A stretch of DNA of 40,967 nucleotides from JAPLDB01 sp038230515 (GCA_038230515.1 JBBRND010000034.1:1-40967); one strand, 5' to 3'; positions 16,955 to 26,277 are shown, numbered from the stretch's first letter. The notes: generated from the sequence alone by a model not told the origin. A program made the numbers and translations.

Positions 16955-19900
16955 TCAATTCGTCTGCTTTCCTCTTATCAGATGTATGTATCCATGCAAG
17001 TCACTTCGCTTCGCATGAAGAGTATAATAATACACTCCCTCTGAACAATCTCTTCCGTTGCTATCCACACCATCCCAGTGGAATGCATAGTCGCTTGACT
17101 CGTACACAATATTGCCCCAACGGTTGAAAATGGTGATTCTGAAATCTTGAATCGGGCAGAGATCCTTGATATAATAGGTTTCATTCAGGTTGTCACCGCT
17201 TGGTGTGAAGACGTTAGGGATCACAATATCCTTCTCGCATGGTTTAATATAAATGCGTACGCTATCATATGCCTGGCATCCATTAATATCCTGAACAGTA
17301 AGGAATACATACGTGTCGCCATCAACACCTGTATAATAAGCAGTAGTTGGCGGTGTACCTACTGATGGCGCATCATGGTTAGGAAGAATGCTCCATGCAT
17401 AAGTAAGAGTTGGGTCATAAGGAGTAGCAACCGTAATAGTATCAGTATGTCCTTCCTGAAGAAGAACAGAATCCTGGGTGATATTTACAGATAAATTATT
17501 GTTGATGTAGATAAGCGAATCAGAAAGGTTCAGAGCAGGTACATAACAGTTCGATCCGCCATAGCTGAAACCAAGAGAAACATTCGGATGAAAATGAACA
17601 TGACCGTTTCCGTAATACGTGTGCGTAACAACTGTGTCAGAAGAATAAAAATTCGGAGTGCCATCACCAAAATCGTAATTGAACGAAGTGGCATTGTCCG
17701 GACTAAGATGGAAGGTTACTGTAAGCGGGCTACATCCACTGTCAGGAGTGAAAGTAAAACTGCCTGAAGGACCTGGCACAACCACCAACGGATCTAGTGT
17801 ATCGGTAGCCGAACAGCCGGGATTTGTTACTGTAAGTATTGCATAATAATGCCCCGGATATGGCAGCACGAATATTTCATGGCCGGTGGAATCAATCTTA
17901 TTATAAACAATATTCGGAGATGGCCCATAAACTGTAAAGTTGTACAGATAAATTGAATCCTGAATAGGACCCTGAAGCGTAACTTCGGAATAACCGCACA
18001 GAATGTTTGTTGACAAAGTATCAAAGTTTGCAGAAGGACTTATCACGGTAATATTCCTCGTAACCGTTTTTGTACAATTGTTCGAATCGGTAACGCTTAC
18101 TGTCAACGCGTACACATGATCAGCAGTATCAGTATAAGTATGACTCACTTGATAGTTATTCTGAATAGTGGTGTCAGTTGTTCCATCACCAAAATGCCAT
18201 GTCACGCTGTATTGCGGAAATGTTTGGACAAACGAGGTATAGTTTGTAATCGAGAAAATGTTTGATGAACCCGGGCAAAGGAATGTATCAAGCGAATTGA
18301 GTTGCGGATCGGGGAAAGTGGCTGAAATAAAATTCGAGACCAGTACAGAATCAACACATCCATTCGTATCCGTAACGACTAACTGTATCGTGTATTGGTT
18401 TGTTATATTGAACACATGAGTGAAACTCAATGCCGTTGTATCAAGAAAATCAGTGTTGGTCGGATAATTAAAATCCCAATGATAATTGGCAACAGGCGAA
18501 CCGTTAAAGTGAGTCGTGTCCGAAAACTGAACTGCGAGCGGGGTGCAGCCGGTAGTATTATTTACCGTGAAGCCAGGAACAGGTCCCTGAATTCTGATAA
18601 ACCGCTGTGCAGTATCCGTACATCCGAAAATATCGGTCACAAGTAATGTAACTAAGTAGCTACCGGGTAGATAGTAAGCGTGATTAGGAGTTCCTAAAGA
18701 TGAAGAATTAAATGCACCCGAATTCGGATCACCGAAGTCCCACGTATAGCCCGCTGCATCAAGCGAAGCAACCCCAATAAATTGAATCGTAGCAGGATAA
18801 CAGGCAATCGTTTCATTCTGCGAAAGAACAGCAAGAGGTACCCGAATCTGCACAAGATGCGAATCTGTGTACATACAATTATATTGATAATTCCACGCAG
18901 TAATCTTTACCCAGTAATCTCCCCGACCTGGAAAAGTATGATTAACGATCACATTATTTGCGGTATCCTTCGCGCTGCCATCAGCCCAATCCCACACTAA
19001 ACTGTCAGCACCGTGAGAAGTGGAAGAAAAGTTTACTACAAGCGGAGAGGTGCAGTTTTGCTGTGTTTGAAAATCCGGTTTCGGAGGGTGTACCGTAATA
19101 ATAGTGTCCTTAACGAGCGTATCCGGACAGCCGTTATCATATACAATCAAAGTTACGGTATATAAGCCGGAGTCGAGATCATATTTATGTTTCGGATCCT
19201 TAATTATTGAACTTCCCCCATCGCCAAAATCCCAAAGCCAACCGGTAATATGTTCTGGCAAAGCAATGGTTGAAGAATCATGAAACTGAACAGTGTCACC
19301 AAAACAAATTGCCGCAGGAGTGTAAATGAAAGCGGCAGTAGGAGTAAGCCCCGCGCGTTCCCATTTCGGTCTTGTAATTGTGGCTGTACAACCCGATGCA
19401 GTTGTTATAGTTAAAGTAACATCCCATATTCCTGTTTGGGTGTATGTATGCGTTGTGGAAGAAGAACCTGAAGTAGTACTGTCTCCATCACCAAAATTCC
19501 AATGATAACTAACGATGGGATCAGCAGGCGAGGTGCTTGAAATTCCATCGAAGTTTATTGTGAGCGGAACACAACCGCTGTCAGGAGTAAAAGGAGAAAA
19601 GCTCGCTTGAGGAGCAATCACCTGAATGTAGTTGTTTTTAAGAATCGTGTCCTTACAACCGTAAATATCTGTAACAATCATCTCTACATTAAAAAAACCA
19701 AAAGGAAAAAGGTGTGAGTGCGGAGTAAGTGAAGAGGTATCGGTATTAGGGAACTGGAAATTAAAATCAAAAAATGCTGTGGCAACAGCAGGGTTCGATA
19801 CCGGAGTAAATACTGCGGTAGATGGAGCGCAGAACATGCTGTCGTTTACAGTAAAATTAATGACTGGCTGAGGTCGCACATAGATCTGCATCGTTTTATT

Positions 19901-20950
19901 GTTTGAACATGAACCAATCGTTGCACTGAGTGTAACGGTGTACAGTCCGGGTGCACTAAAAACATGCATTGGATTTGCTACGAAGTCGCTGTTGAGGGAA
20001 CTGCCTGGATCGCCAAAATTCCAGTATAAGCTTGATGGCGGAGGCGAAGAGAGATCATGAAACTGAACCGCGTCATAAAAGCAAACAGTATCAGTTGAAA
20101 CACTGAAATCGGCATTCATATTTTGCCAGTAGAATGTTTGAGTGGAAGTAGTGGTGCAGTTTCCCGAAGTGGCCGTAAGCGTAACTGCATAGTTTGCCTG
20201 GGTATTAAATGTATGTGAAGCATCCTGCAAGGAGGAAGTGTTGGCGGCTCCGCTACCCGGGTCACCAAAATCCCATTGATAAGTTGTTGCGGTTGGAGAA
20301 GTAGTATTGGTAAATGAAACAAGAACTGGAGTGCTGCCGCAGTAAGCCGGAGGACTCATAGTGAACGATGCAATTGGCGAAGCAATAACAGAAATTGTAT
20401 GGATTGCTGCTGACGAAGGATAACAACCGTGAGAATCTTTTACTACGAGCGTTATAATATAACTCCCCGCTGACGGAAAGGTGTGTGAAATAACGGAACC
20501 CGTTGTGCTGTCTAAGCTACCATCAATTCCCCAACGATACTGAACCAATGTTCCGCCTCCGGCTGCTACCGAAGTGCTCGTAAAAGTTACAGGTACTCCT
20601 GCACAAACCACAGTGTCAGAAATTGAGAACGATGCAGTAGGCACATCATACACCACAATGTCATGCTCTATTGTTGATGCTCCGCCATTGATAGTTAGGG
20701 TTACATGATAGGTTCCGGGAGTTGTGTAAGTAACCGAAGGGTTTTGAAGAGTTACTGCCGAACTTCCATTATCAAGATTCCAACTCCATGATGTGGCTCC
20801 TGTTGATTGATCCTGAAACGTTACATTCACAGGGCTGCAGCCGGTCACCGGGTCGAGCGTGAAAGTGAATGCTGCCGTCTGGCTAAAACTTTTCGTTGAG
20901 ATAAAACTTAAAAGAATGGCAAAAGAAAAAATGAAAGTAAATTTCTTCAT
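16955..20950 (-). CDS. Giant PKD-repeat surface protein with T9SS type B sorting domain
   Basis: About 1331 residues. I place the start at the ATG at 20950 (MKKFTFIFSFAILLSF, a typical signal peptide) and not at 21037, because a TAnnTTTG promoter element lies at 21011-21018, inside the longer frame. The mature chain is an uninterrupted string of about 14 PKD-like domains of roughly 80-90 residues; many keep the WDFGDG core and the HxY..xGxYxVTLxV closing strand (for example YHWNFGDGDST and WLWDFGDGGSS), while a few are degenerate. The last 85 residues (NVFTPSGDNLNETYYI ... FNRWGNIVYES ... GVYYYTLHAKR) are the gliding-motility-associated type B sorting domain (CHU_C). It is probably a rod-like adhesin or a polysaccharide-binding protein; PKD repeats themselves carry no catalytic function. 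Confidence 0.85.
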   Translation of the reverse strand: MKKFTFIFSFAILLSFISTKSFSQTAAFTFTLDPVTGCSPVNVTFQDQSTGATSWSWNLDNGSSAVTLQNPSVTYTTPGTYHVTLTINGGASTIEHDIVVYDVPTASFSISDTVVCAGVPVTFTSTSVAAGGGTLVQYRWGIDGSLDSTTGSVISHTFPSAGSYIITLVVKDSHGCYPSSAAIHTISVIASPIASFTMSPPAYCGSTPVLVSFTNTTSPTATTYQWDFGDPGSGAANTSSLQDASHTFNTQANYAVTLTATSGNCTTTSTQTFYWQNMNADFSVSTDTVCFYDAVQFHDLSSPPPSSLYWNFGDPGSSLNSDFVANPMHVFSAPGLYTVTLSATIGSCSNNKTMQIYVRPQPVINFTVNDSMFCAPSTAVFTPVSNPAVATAFFDFNFQFPNTDTSSLTPHSHLFPFGFFNVEMIVTDIYGCKDTILKNNYIQVIAPQASFSPFTPDSGCVPLTINFDGISSTSPADPIVSYHWNFGDGDSTTSGSSSTTHTYTQTGIWDVTLTITTASGCTATITRPKWERAGLTPTAAFIYTPAAICFGDTVQFHDSSTIALPEHITGWLWDFGDGGSSIIKDPKHKYDLDSGLYTVTLIVYDNGCPDTLVKDTIITVHPPKPDFQTQQNCTSPLVVNFSSTSHGADSLVWDWADGSAKDTANNVIVNHTFPGRGDYWVKITAWNYQYNCMYTDSHLVQIRVPLAVLSQNETIACYPATIQFIGVASLDAAGYTWDFGDPNSGAFNSSSLGTPNHAYYLPGSYLVTLLVTDIFGCTDTAQRFIRIQGPVPGFTVNNTTGCTPLAVQFSDTTHFNGSPVANYHWDFNYPTNTDFLDTTALSFTHVFNITNQYTIQLVVTDTNGCVDSVLVSNFISATFPDPQLNSLDTFLCPGSSNIFSITNYTSFVQTFPQYSVTWHFGDGTTDTTIQNNYQVSHTYTDTADHVYALTVSVTDSNNCTKTVTRNITVISPSANFDTLSTNILCGYSEVTLQGPIQDSIYLYNFTVYGPSPNIVYNKIDSTGHEIFVLPYPGHYYAILTVTNPGCSATDTLDPLVVVPGPSGSFTFTPDSGCSPLTVTFHLSPDNATSFNYDFGDGTPNFYSSDTVVTHTYYGNGHVHFHPNVSLGFSYGGSNCYVPALNLSDSLIYINNNLSVNITQDSVLLQEGHTDTITVATPYDPTLTYAWSILPNHDAPSVGTPPTTAYYTGVDGDTYVFLTVQDINGCQAYDSVRIYIKPCEKDIVIPNVFTPSGDNLNETYYIKDLCPIQDFRITIFNRWGNIVYESSDYAFHWDGVDSNGRDCSEGVYYYTLHAKRSDLHGYIHLIRGKQTN

Positions 20951-21010
20951 ACGTGGTTGGGTTGTGATGGGAAAATAATCCGAAGTTAGACAATAAATAA
21001 AACGAGGTTT

Positions 21011-21018
21011 CAAATATA
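21011..21018 (-). promoter_or_regulatory. -7 promoter element of the PKD giant
   Basis: Minus-strand TATATTTG is an exact TAnnTTTG, 60 bases upstream of the ATG at 20950. It excludes the upstream start at 21037. Confidence 0.5.
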
Positions 21019-21056
21019 CATGATTCCCTTTAATCACATAAAAAAAATGCGGGTAA

Positions 21057-21172
21057 GTTATCCGTTAACCCGTTATTAGTTGTTCGGTGCAATCACAAAT
21101 CAACATAAATTCTCTCTGCAAGACGATTTTTCATTTTGTTTTGCTATCAACGAATCAACGATAACGGATAAC
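21057..21172. repeat. Spaced inverted repeat in the divergent region before the GH20 gene
   Basis: GTTATCCGTTA (21057-21067) is matched by its exact reverse complement TAACGGATAAC (21162-21172), about 94 bases apart, between the starts of the PKD giant and the GH20 gene. The second copy lies directly upstream of the imperfect GH20 -7 element (TATCTTCG, 21180-21187). Confidence 0.55.
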
Positions 21173-21206
21173 CTTTTTCTATCTTCGTCCGCCACAAAAT
21201 ATTGAT

Positions 21207-23675
21207 ATGAAAAAATTTCTGAAAGTTATAATTGCCTGTTCGCTGCTGCCGCTTTTTCTTTTGCCGCCTGCTGTCGTTTGTTGTGCGGCTTCAATAACTC
21301 CCGCCTCTATTGTTCCCGCACCTCAGTCATACAAAATGACCGATGGCTTTTTCACTTTCAGGCAAAGCATGTCAATCAGTGTAAAGGGTTCCGCAAAAAT
21401 CTTAAATCAGAATGCAGCGCTTGAACTTGCAGCTTCAATTTCAAAAGCTTTTAACTTCACCTACACGATTGCTTCAGAAAATAACCCTAGTCAGTTTATG
21501 GACATCAATCTTCTTCAGGATGAAAAACTTTTTCGCGATAGCATTCTGAAAGATGTGAAGAACAAAGAAGAAGCATATCTCATTTCTGTTACCAAAGCTT
21601 CTATCACGGTCCGCGCACCTATGCAGCGGGGTATTATGTACGGAGTAATGAGCTTGATTCAGTTAATCGAGCAATCAAAAGATAAAACGCTTCCTTGTTT
21701 TGAGCTTTTGGATTATCCTGATATGAAAGTGCGCGGCATCAGTGACGACATCAGCCGCGGGCAGGTTTCCACTCCCGAAAATTTCAAACGCATCATTCGC
21801 TTTCTCGCTCGTTACAAAATGAATGTTTATCAGCCGTACATTGAAGATGTGTTTCAGTTCAAAGCATATCCTACAATTGGCGTTGGCAGAGGCGCGCTTA
21901 ACGCAGATGATATTAAAGCAATTGTTGGCGAGGCGAAGAAGTATTACATTGATGTGATTCCCGTTTTTGAAACGCTCGGGCATTTTGAAAACATTCTAAG
22001 CCAACCGGAGTTCGCGCGCTTTGCGGAGTTCCCCGGTTCGGCTTCGCTGAATGTAAGCAACGATTCCATCTACATGCTTCTGGAAAATATGCTCAAGGAA
22101 GTATTCGATGCATTTCCTTCTCGGTACATCAACATAGCTGCCGATGAAAGTTTTGATGTTGGATACGGCAACAGTAAAAAGCTGGTAGCTGAAAAAGGAA
22201 TCGCTCAGGTTCATGCCGATCATTACAAAAAAGTTTTTGCAATCTGTCAGAAATACAACAGGCACGTAATGATGTATGGAGATATTATTCTTGAGCATCC
22301 GGAAATTCTTACAATGATTCCGAAAGACATTCAGATTGTTGATTGGGATTACGGAGATAAATTCAGCTACAATCATGTAAAGAAATTTAAAGATGCAGGT
22401 TTCAAATTTTATGTGTCGCCTGCCGTATGGAACTTCACTACTACATTTCCCGCACTCAACATTGCACTGCCGAACATCCAGTATTTTATCAAATCAGGAA
22501 TTGACGAGGGCGCTGAAGGCATGATAAATTCTCAGTGGGGCGACTTCGGTGCAGAAACTTTTCGTGAACTGAATCTTTTTCCGTTTGCATGGAGCGCACA
22601 GTGCGCGTGGAATTATGAGGGCAGCCACATTTCTTCTTTCAGCACCAACTTCTTCGCAGATTTCTTTGGCACTGACGATGCTCGGCTAAGTCATGTTTAT
22701 CAAACACTCAGCAACATGTATGGCGACCTGCTCTGGCATGATGTGTGGCAAAACCCGATGGAGAAATTTAAAAAAGGTAGCTGGATGTATTATGGAATGA
22801 GTGCAGCTGCGCGTTCTGTTTTTACTGACTGGACAATGGAAGATTTAAAAAACACCATTGACGAAGTTCAGAAGAAGGCAACTTCAAATCAAAATGTATT
22901 TGATTATTTGCGGTGGCTGGTTAAGCTGAATGAATGGTACAGCAGCAAGGCAGAAACGCAAGCGCTTCTTCTCGACAAGCAGGAAGGCAATGCAGTTGAC
23001 TCCATCATGCTCATGAAACGCATCGAAACAAATTCAAATGATTTAAAAACATTGAGCCAGGAATATAAATCGCTCTGGTTAAAAACAAACAAGCCCGACA
23101 ATCTCAACCTGGTCGAGGATAAATTCAACCGCATGATTGCTTACTTCGCTGAGATAAAGCAGCAGTTGATAACCGGAAAAATGAAACCACCACTGATCGA
23201 GAGTAAATGGATTTATGCAAAGAAGAATGATGCAGAACTTGCGCCACACGCTACATTCAAATACGAGTTCAACCTGAAATCAAAACCTTCCGATGCGTTG
23301 CTGCAACTCATTGGAGACAGCTACTGCAAGCTGTATGTGAATGGAAAATTAGTTGATTCTGTTTTTGCTAATTCTCAGCTTGCATTAAGAGTGGAATACG
23401 GAAGAGTGAAGATGAAAGACATCGCCTCTTATTTAAGTGTCGGAAAAAATACCATCGAAATAAAAGCAGAGAGCTTCAAGAAAAATCCAATTGCCGGATG
23501 CAACGTCATCGGCTTAATCAAAACATCAGGTGAAGCAATTGAAATTTATTCAAATGATAAATGGAGTGCGTCAGTTGATGGAGAGAAATGGAGCGAAGCT
23601 GTTACAAAAGAATATCCGCAGAAAGTTGTTGCCCCTGATTTTGCAACCCGCAGACCAAGCTGGATTGAAAGATAA
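21207..23675 (+). CDS. Glycoside hydrolase family 20 (beta-N-acetylhexosaminidase-like)
   Basis: The 822-residue protein has a signal peptide (hydrophobic residues 8-28). An N-terminal GH20b-type domain (VPAPQSYKMTDGFFTF, residues about 36-160) is followed by the GH20 barrel, opening with KVRGISDDISRGQ. The catalytic pair Asp313-Glu314 lies in YINIAADESFDVG; most GH20 enzymes have an HxGG or HIG-type motif before DE, whereas this one has IAA, which may alter substrate preference. Later barrel blocks include VIPVFETLGHFENIL, MMYGDIIL and NSQWGDFG. The C-terminal 170 residues resemble a beta-sandwich (lectin-like) module. It should remove terminal GlcNAc/GalNAc-type residues in the periplasm or outside; it has no T9SS domain. 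Its stop is 6 bases from the convergent membrane protein stop. Confidence 0.8.
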   Translation: MKKFLKVIIACSLLPLFLLPPAVVCCAASITPASIVPAPQSYKMTDGFFTFRQSMSISVKGSAKILNQNAALELAASISKAFNFTYTIASENNPSQFMDINLLQDEKLFRDSILKDVKNKEEAYLISVTKASITVRAPMQRGIMYGVMSLIQLIEQSKDKTLPCFELLDYPDMKVRGISDDISRGQVSTPENFKRIIRFLARYKMNVYQPYIEDVFQFKAYPTIGVGRGALNADDIKAIVGEAKKYYIDVIPVFETLGHFENILSQPEFARFAEFPGSASLNVSNDSIYMLLENMLKEVFDAFPSRYINIAADESFDVGYGNSKKLVAEKGIAQVHADHYKKVFAICQKYNRHVMMYGDIILEHPEILTMIPKDIQIVDWDYGDKFSYNHVKKFKDAGFKFYVSPAVWNFTTTFPALNIALPNIQYFIKSGIDEGAEGMINSQWGDFGAETFRELNLFPFAWSAQCAWNYEGSHISSFSTNFFADFFGTDDARLSHVYQTLSNMYGDLLWHDVWQNPMEKFKKGSWMYYGMSAAARSVFTDWTMEDLKNTIDEVQKKATSNQNVFDYLRWLVKLNEWYSSKAETQALLLDKQEGNAVDSIMLMKRIETNSNDLKTLSQEYKSLWLKTNKPDNLNLVEDKFNRMIAYFAEIKQQLITGKMKPPLIESKWIYAKKNDAELAPHATFKYEFNLKSKPSDALLQLIGDSYCKLYVNGKLVDSVFANSQLALRVEYGRVKMKDIASYLSVGKNTIEIKAESFKKNPIAGCNVIGLIKTSGEAIEIYSNDKWSASVDGEKWSEAVTKEYPQKVVAPDFATRRPSWIER

Positions 23676-23681
23676 AACTCC

Positions 23682-24185
23682 TCAGTTGATTTGTTGTTTC
23701 ACCAACTGGCTGAGCTGCTCTTCAGCTACGGGAGACCGGTCTTTCTTCATCGTCCGCATCACAATAAATGTAACAATGCTACCCGATGCAACGCCTTCAA
23801 GAAATGTAACCAATGCACTCGAAGCAGGAGTAAGATAACGTCCGTAGAACTGAGTGGCATGAAGGTGGTGCATAAATTCAGGATCAAGATTGAGATAAAC
23901 AAAAACAAAAGTTGAAAACATTGCAGCAGAAAAAAAGACAGACATAAACCCTACCATCATGCAGGGTAGATAATCAAGCTTGCCGCCATCGCGCGTTTGC
24001 TTATGCAGCAGCACCTTGCGTACTCCGAAAAAGACAATAAAGAAATTCAGAAAACGTAATTCGGCAACATCTGTTAAATGAAAAATCTTCATCAGAAAAA
24101 AATAACTGATCATTCCGAGCGCGGTAAATGTGGAAGTTTTGCAGATGTTTGAAATGGAAATTCGTGGTTGTAAAGTTGTCGGCAT
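23682..24185 (-). CDS. Four-helix inner-membrane protein, DUF4199-like
   Basis: A 167-residue integral membrane protein. Hydrophobic segments are at about residues 20-33, 44-55, 75-98 and 118-143, giving four predicted transmembrane helices, with a charged C-terminal tail (MKKDRSPVAEEQLSQLVKQ). The pattern and size fit the DUF4199 group of Bacteroidota, but no signature motif lets me be sure. Its gene is convergent with GH20 (6-base gap) and divergent from the flavoprotein gene. No function can be given. Confidence 0.6.
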   Translation of the reverse strand: MPTTLQPRISISNICKTSTFTALGMISYFFLMKIFHLTDVAELRFLNFFIVFFGVRKVLLHKQTRDGGKLDYLPCMMVGFMSVFFSAAMFSTFVFVYLNLDPEFMHHLHATQFYGRYLTPASSALVTFLEGVASGSIVTFIVMRTMKKDRSPVAEEQLSQLVKQQIN

Positions 24186-24278
24186 ATTGACGGATTTAAT
24201 TGGTTAGAATTGGTTGGTTGGTGTGAAATACGTAAAAACATTTTGGATAAATTTAGAAATTTGGCGAGTGCATTTCAG

Positions 24279-25514
24279 TTGGAGGCGAACGTATTAATTA
24301 GTGGGGCGGGTCCTGCGGGATCATCGCTGTCTTTGTTCCTTTGCAAAGAAAAAATTCCACACATAATAATTGACAAAGCAGTTTTTCCGCGCGATAAAAT
24401 TTGCGGAGATGCACTGAGCGGAAAAGTTTTTGATGTGTTGAAAAAGCTGGATGAAAATTTTTCAAAAGAAATTTATTCAAACGAAAATCAGTTCACCGGA
24501 AGTTACGGAGTCAAGTTTGCAGCGCCAAACGGAAAGTTTATTGACATTCCATTCAAGAAAAATTTAGACTCGCTCGCACATCCGCCAGGATTTATTTCAA
24601 AGCGCTTTCACTTCGATAATTTTTTAGTGCAGAAGATTGACCGCAACATTGCAACCGTGATGGAGAATTGCACCTTGAAAGAAATTACGCAGAAGGGTGG
24701 GGGAGTGGATTGCCTTCTGGAACAGAAGGGAAAACAGATTCGTGTGTTCACGAAAGTAATCGTAAGTGCTGAAGGAGACCGTTCCGTTGTTGCAAAGAAA
24801 TTTTCTTCCATTCAAAAAGAAGACAAACATTATTGCGCTGGACTGCGTGCATATTACAAAGGGGTAAAAAATTTTCACGACAGAAATTTTATCGAGCTGC
24901 ATTTTCTCAAAGAACTTTTGCCCGGCTACCTTTGGATATTTCCGCTGCCCAACGGAGAAGCAAACGTAGGCGTAGGCATGTTGAGCCGCGAAGTGAGCAG
25001 GCGCAAGATCAACCTGAAAAAAGTGATGCTCCAGGCCATCGCCTCAAACGAAACCATCAGCCATCGTTTTGCAAATGCAGAACTCATCGGTGAAATAAAA
25101 GGATGGGGACTTCCCCTCGGCAGCAAGCGCAGAAAAATTTCCGGCAACAATTTCCTTCTCGTTGGCGATGCCGCTTCACTCATTGACCCTTTCACGGGCG
25201 AAGGCATCGGCAACGCAATGGTAACTGGAATGATTGCCGCAAAGCACCTGAAAAAATCGCTCCAGGAAAACCGCTTTGATGCAGACTTTTTTTCTGCTTA
25301 CGATGAAGAAGTGTACAAAACCCTCTGGAGCGAATTAAAACTGAGCCACACCCTGCAACGGCTTTCGAAGTATGGATGGCTCTTTAATTATGTGGTAAAC
25401 AAAGCCGCGCGAAACGAAGAACTCCGCGACACCATTACCTGCATGTTCGATGATCTCAACATCCGCGACCGCCTCCGCAGCCCAAAGTTTTATTTCAGGT
25501 TGATGGTAGATTGA
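24279..25514 (+). CDS. Geranylgeranyl-reductase-family FAD-dependent oxidoreductase
   Basis: The product has an N-terminal FAD-binding Rossmann motif (VLISGAGPAGSSLS), the KICGDALSG block typical of the geranylgeranyl reductase / NAD(P)H-dependent FAD family, and the second FAD motif FLLVGDAASLIDPFTGEGIG. Family members reduce isoprenoid chains of lipids or quinones or hydroxylate ring substrates; a role with menaquinone or other isoprenoids is possible here but not shown. The frame is open from TTG 24210, which would leave only 24 bases from the divergent membrane protein start and a 23-residue extension with no homology to the family. The TTG at 24279 (MEANVLISGAG) gives a normal N-terminus and room for a promoter; TTG 24243 is another possibility. 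Confidence 0.75.
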   Translation: MEANVLISGAGPAGSSLSLFLCKEKIPHIIIDKAVFPRDKICGDALSGKVFDVLKKLDENFSKEIYSNENQFTGSYGVKFAAPNGKFIDIPFKKNLDSLAHPPGFISKRFHFDNFLVQKIDRNIATVMENCTLKEITQKGGGVDCLLEQKGKQIRVFTKVIVSAEGDRSVVAKKFSSIQKEDKHYCAGLRAYYKGVKNFHDRNFIELHFLKELLPGYLWIFPLPNGEANVGVGMLSREVSRRKINLKKVMLQAIASNETISHRFANAELIGEIKGWGLPLGSKRRKISGNNFLLVGDAASLIDPFTGEGIGNAMVTGMIAAKHLKKSLQENRFDADFFSAYDEEVYKTLWSELKLSHTLQRLSKYGWLFNYVVNKAARNEELRDTITCMFDDLNIRDRLRSPKFYFRLMVD

Positions 25515-25981
25515 AGTTTATTTCTTTTTAGAAATGAATCTTCAGTAGCACAAGTTCTCACGCTGAAATACCTGCCGCTTTTCTTAACTTCTTTCACGGG
25601 TACTTTTCACAACTTATTCTATAATTCTCACAACCTGTAGTGAAACTCTTACGAGTGCAAGGAAATCCTTACGAGTTTGAGGAGATCGTCAAGAGTTCTC
25701 GGTAGCCCGTTAAAAGTTCTCGGGGTTACGTCAAGAGTTCTAGTAGCCCCGTCAGAAGTTCTCAGGAGCACGTCAAGAGTTCTCGGGGTAACGTCAGAAC
25801 TTCTCGGGAGTACGTCAAGAGTTCTCGGGAGTACGTCAAGAGTTCTCGGGATTACGTCAGAACTTCTGCTGACAACGTAATAACCTTTATTTTAATTAAA
25901 TAAAGTGTTATTTTTTAATTAGTTACATCAAACTAATTAAAAATATGTTTAAATAATGTATTCGCAGGATAAATCCGCAGA
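25515..25981. other. Intergenic region holding the 21-bp array
   Basis: Between the flavoprotein stop and the orphan T9SS remnant. It contains the 21-bp tandem array, preceded by about 130 bases and followed by about 100 bases of AT-rich DNA without recognisable genes. The short frame at 25677-25880 is a product of the 21-bp period. Confidence 0.6.
25648..25875. repeat. 21-bp direct tandem array
   Basis: Nine consecutive 21-bp units start at 25687, 25708, 25729, 25750, 25771, 25792, 25813, 25834 and 25855. The common unit is CGTCAAGAGTTCTC followed by GG and a variable end (GAGTA, GGTTA, GATTA). A second type, CGTCAGAACTTCT or CGTCAGAAGTTCT, replaces the core with an AGAAnTTCT palindrome in units 4, 6 and 9. 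Upstream, two degenerate 20-base units beginning CTTACGAGT extend the array to about 25648. There are no unique spacers, and the array lies in an intergenic region. Confidence 0.9.
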
Positions 25982-26242
25982 TTAGTTTTTGATAAACTTG
26001 ACTACCGAGGTTCCGTTTTCTGTTTGAACCTTTAAAAAGTAGATGCCTTCTGCCAGCCCGCGAACATCTACGCGCATTTTCGATTGCAGCTTTTTGATTT
26101 CATGTGAAGAGTATGACAGGGCGGATTGAACTGCCACACTCAGCACATTGTAAATAATAATTGCTTTGATTCCGGACTCTGAAGTAATATGAACAAATTG
26201 GCTGGCGGGGTTGGGGGATCTTACAAAAGGGTTGGTTTGCAC
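25982..26242 (-). pseudogene. Orphan T9SS type A sorting domain (gene remnant)
   Basis: The 86-residue frame is nothing but a T9SS C-terminal sorting domain: RSPNPASQFVHITSE, the IYNVLSVAVQS strand, LAEGIYFLKVQTENG and VVKFIKN. It starts with GTG, has an in-frame stop just upstream and no signal peptide, so it cannot be exported by itself. I read it as the surviving 3' end of a deleted cargo gene. It lies about 100 bases beyond the 21-bp tandem array. PNP in the usual YPNP position is preceded by RS instead of Y, consistent with decay. Confidence 0.65.
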
Positions 26243-26277
26243 AATAAACTAAACCCACCTAGTTAACCGGCTAACGC

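Noticed and set aside
20951..21037. Upstream extension of the PKD giant to an ATG at 21037
   Set aside because: The extension comes before the signal peptide and contains the likely promoter element at 21011-21018.
25648..25875. CRISPR array
   Set aside because: Units are directly joined at 21 bp without unique spacers, and no cas gene is present.
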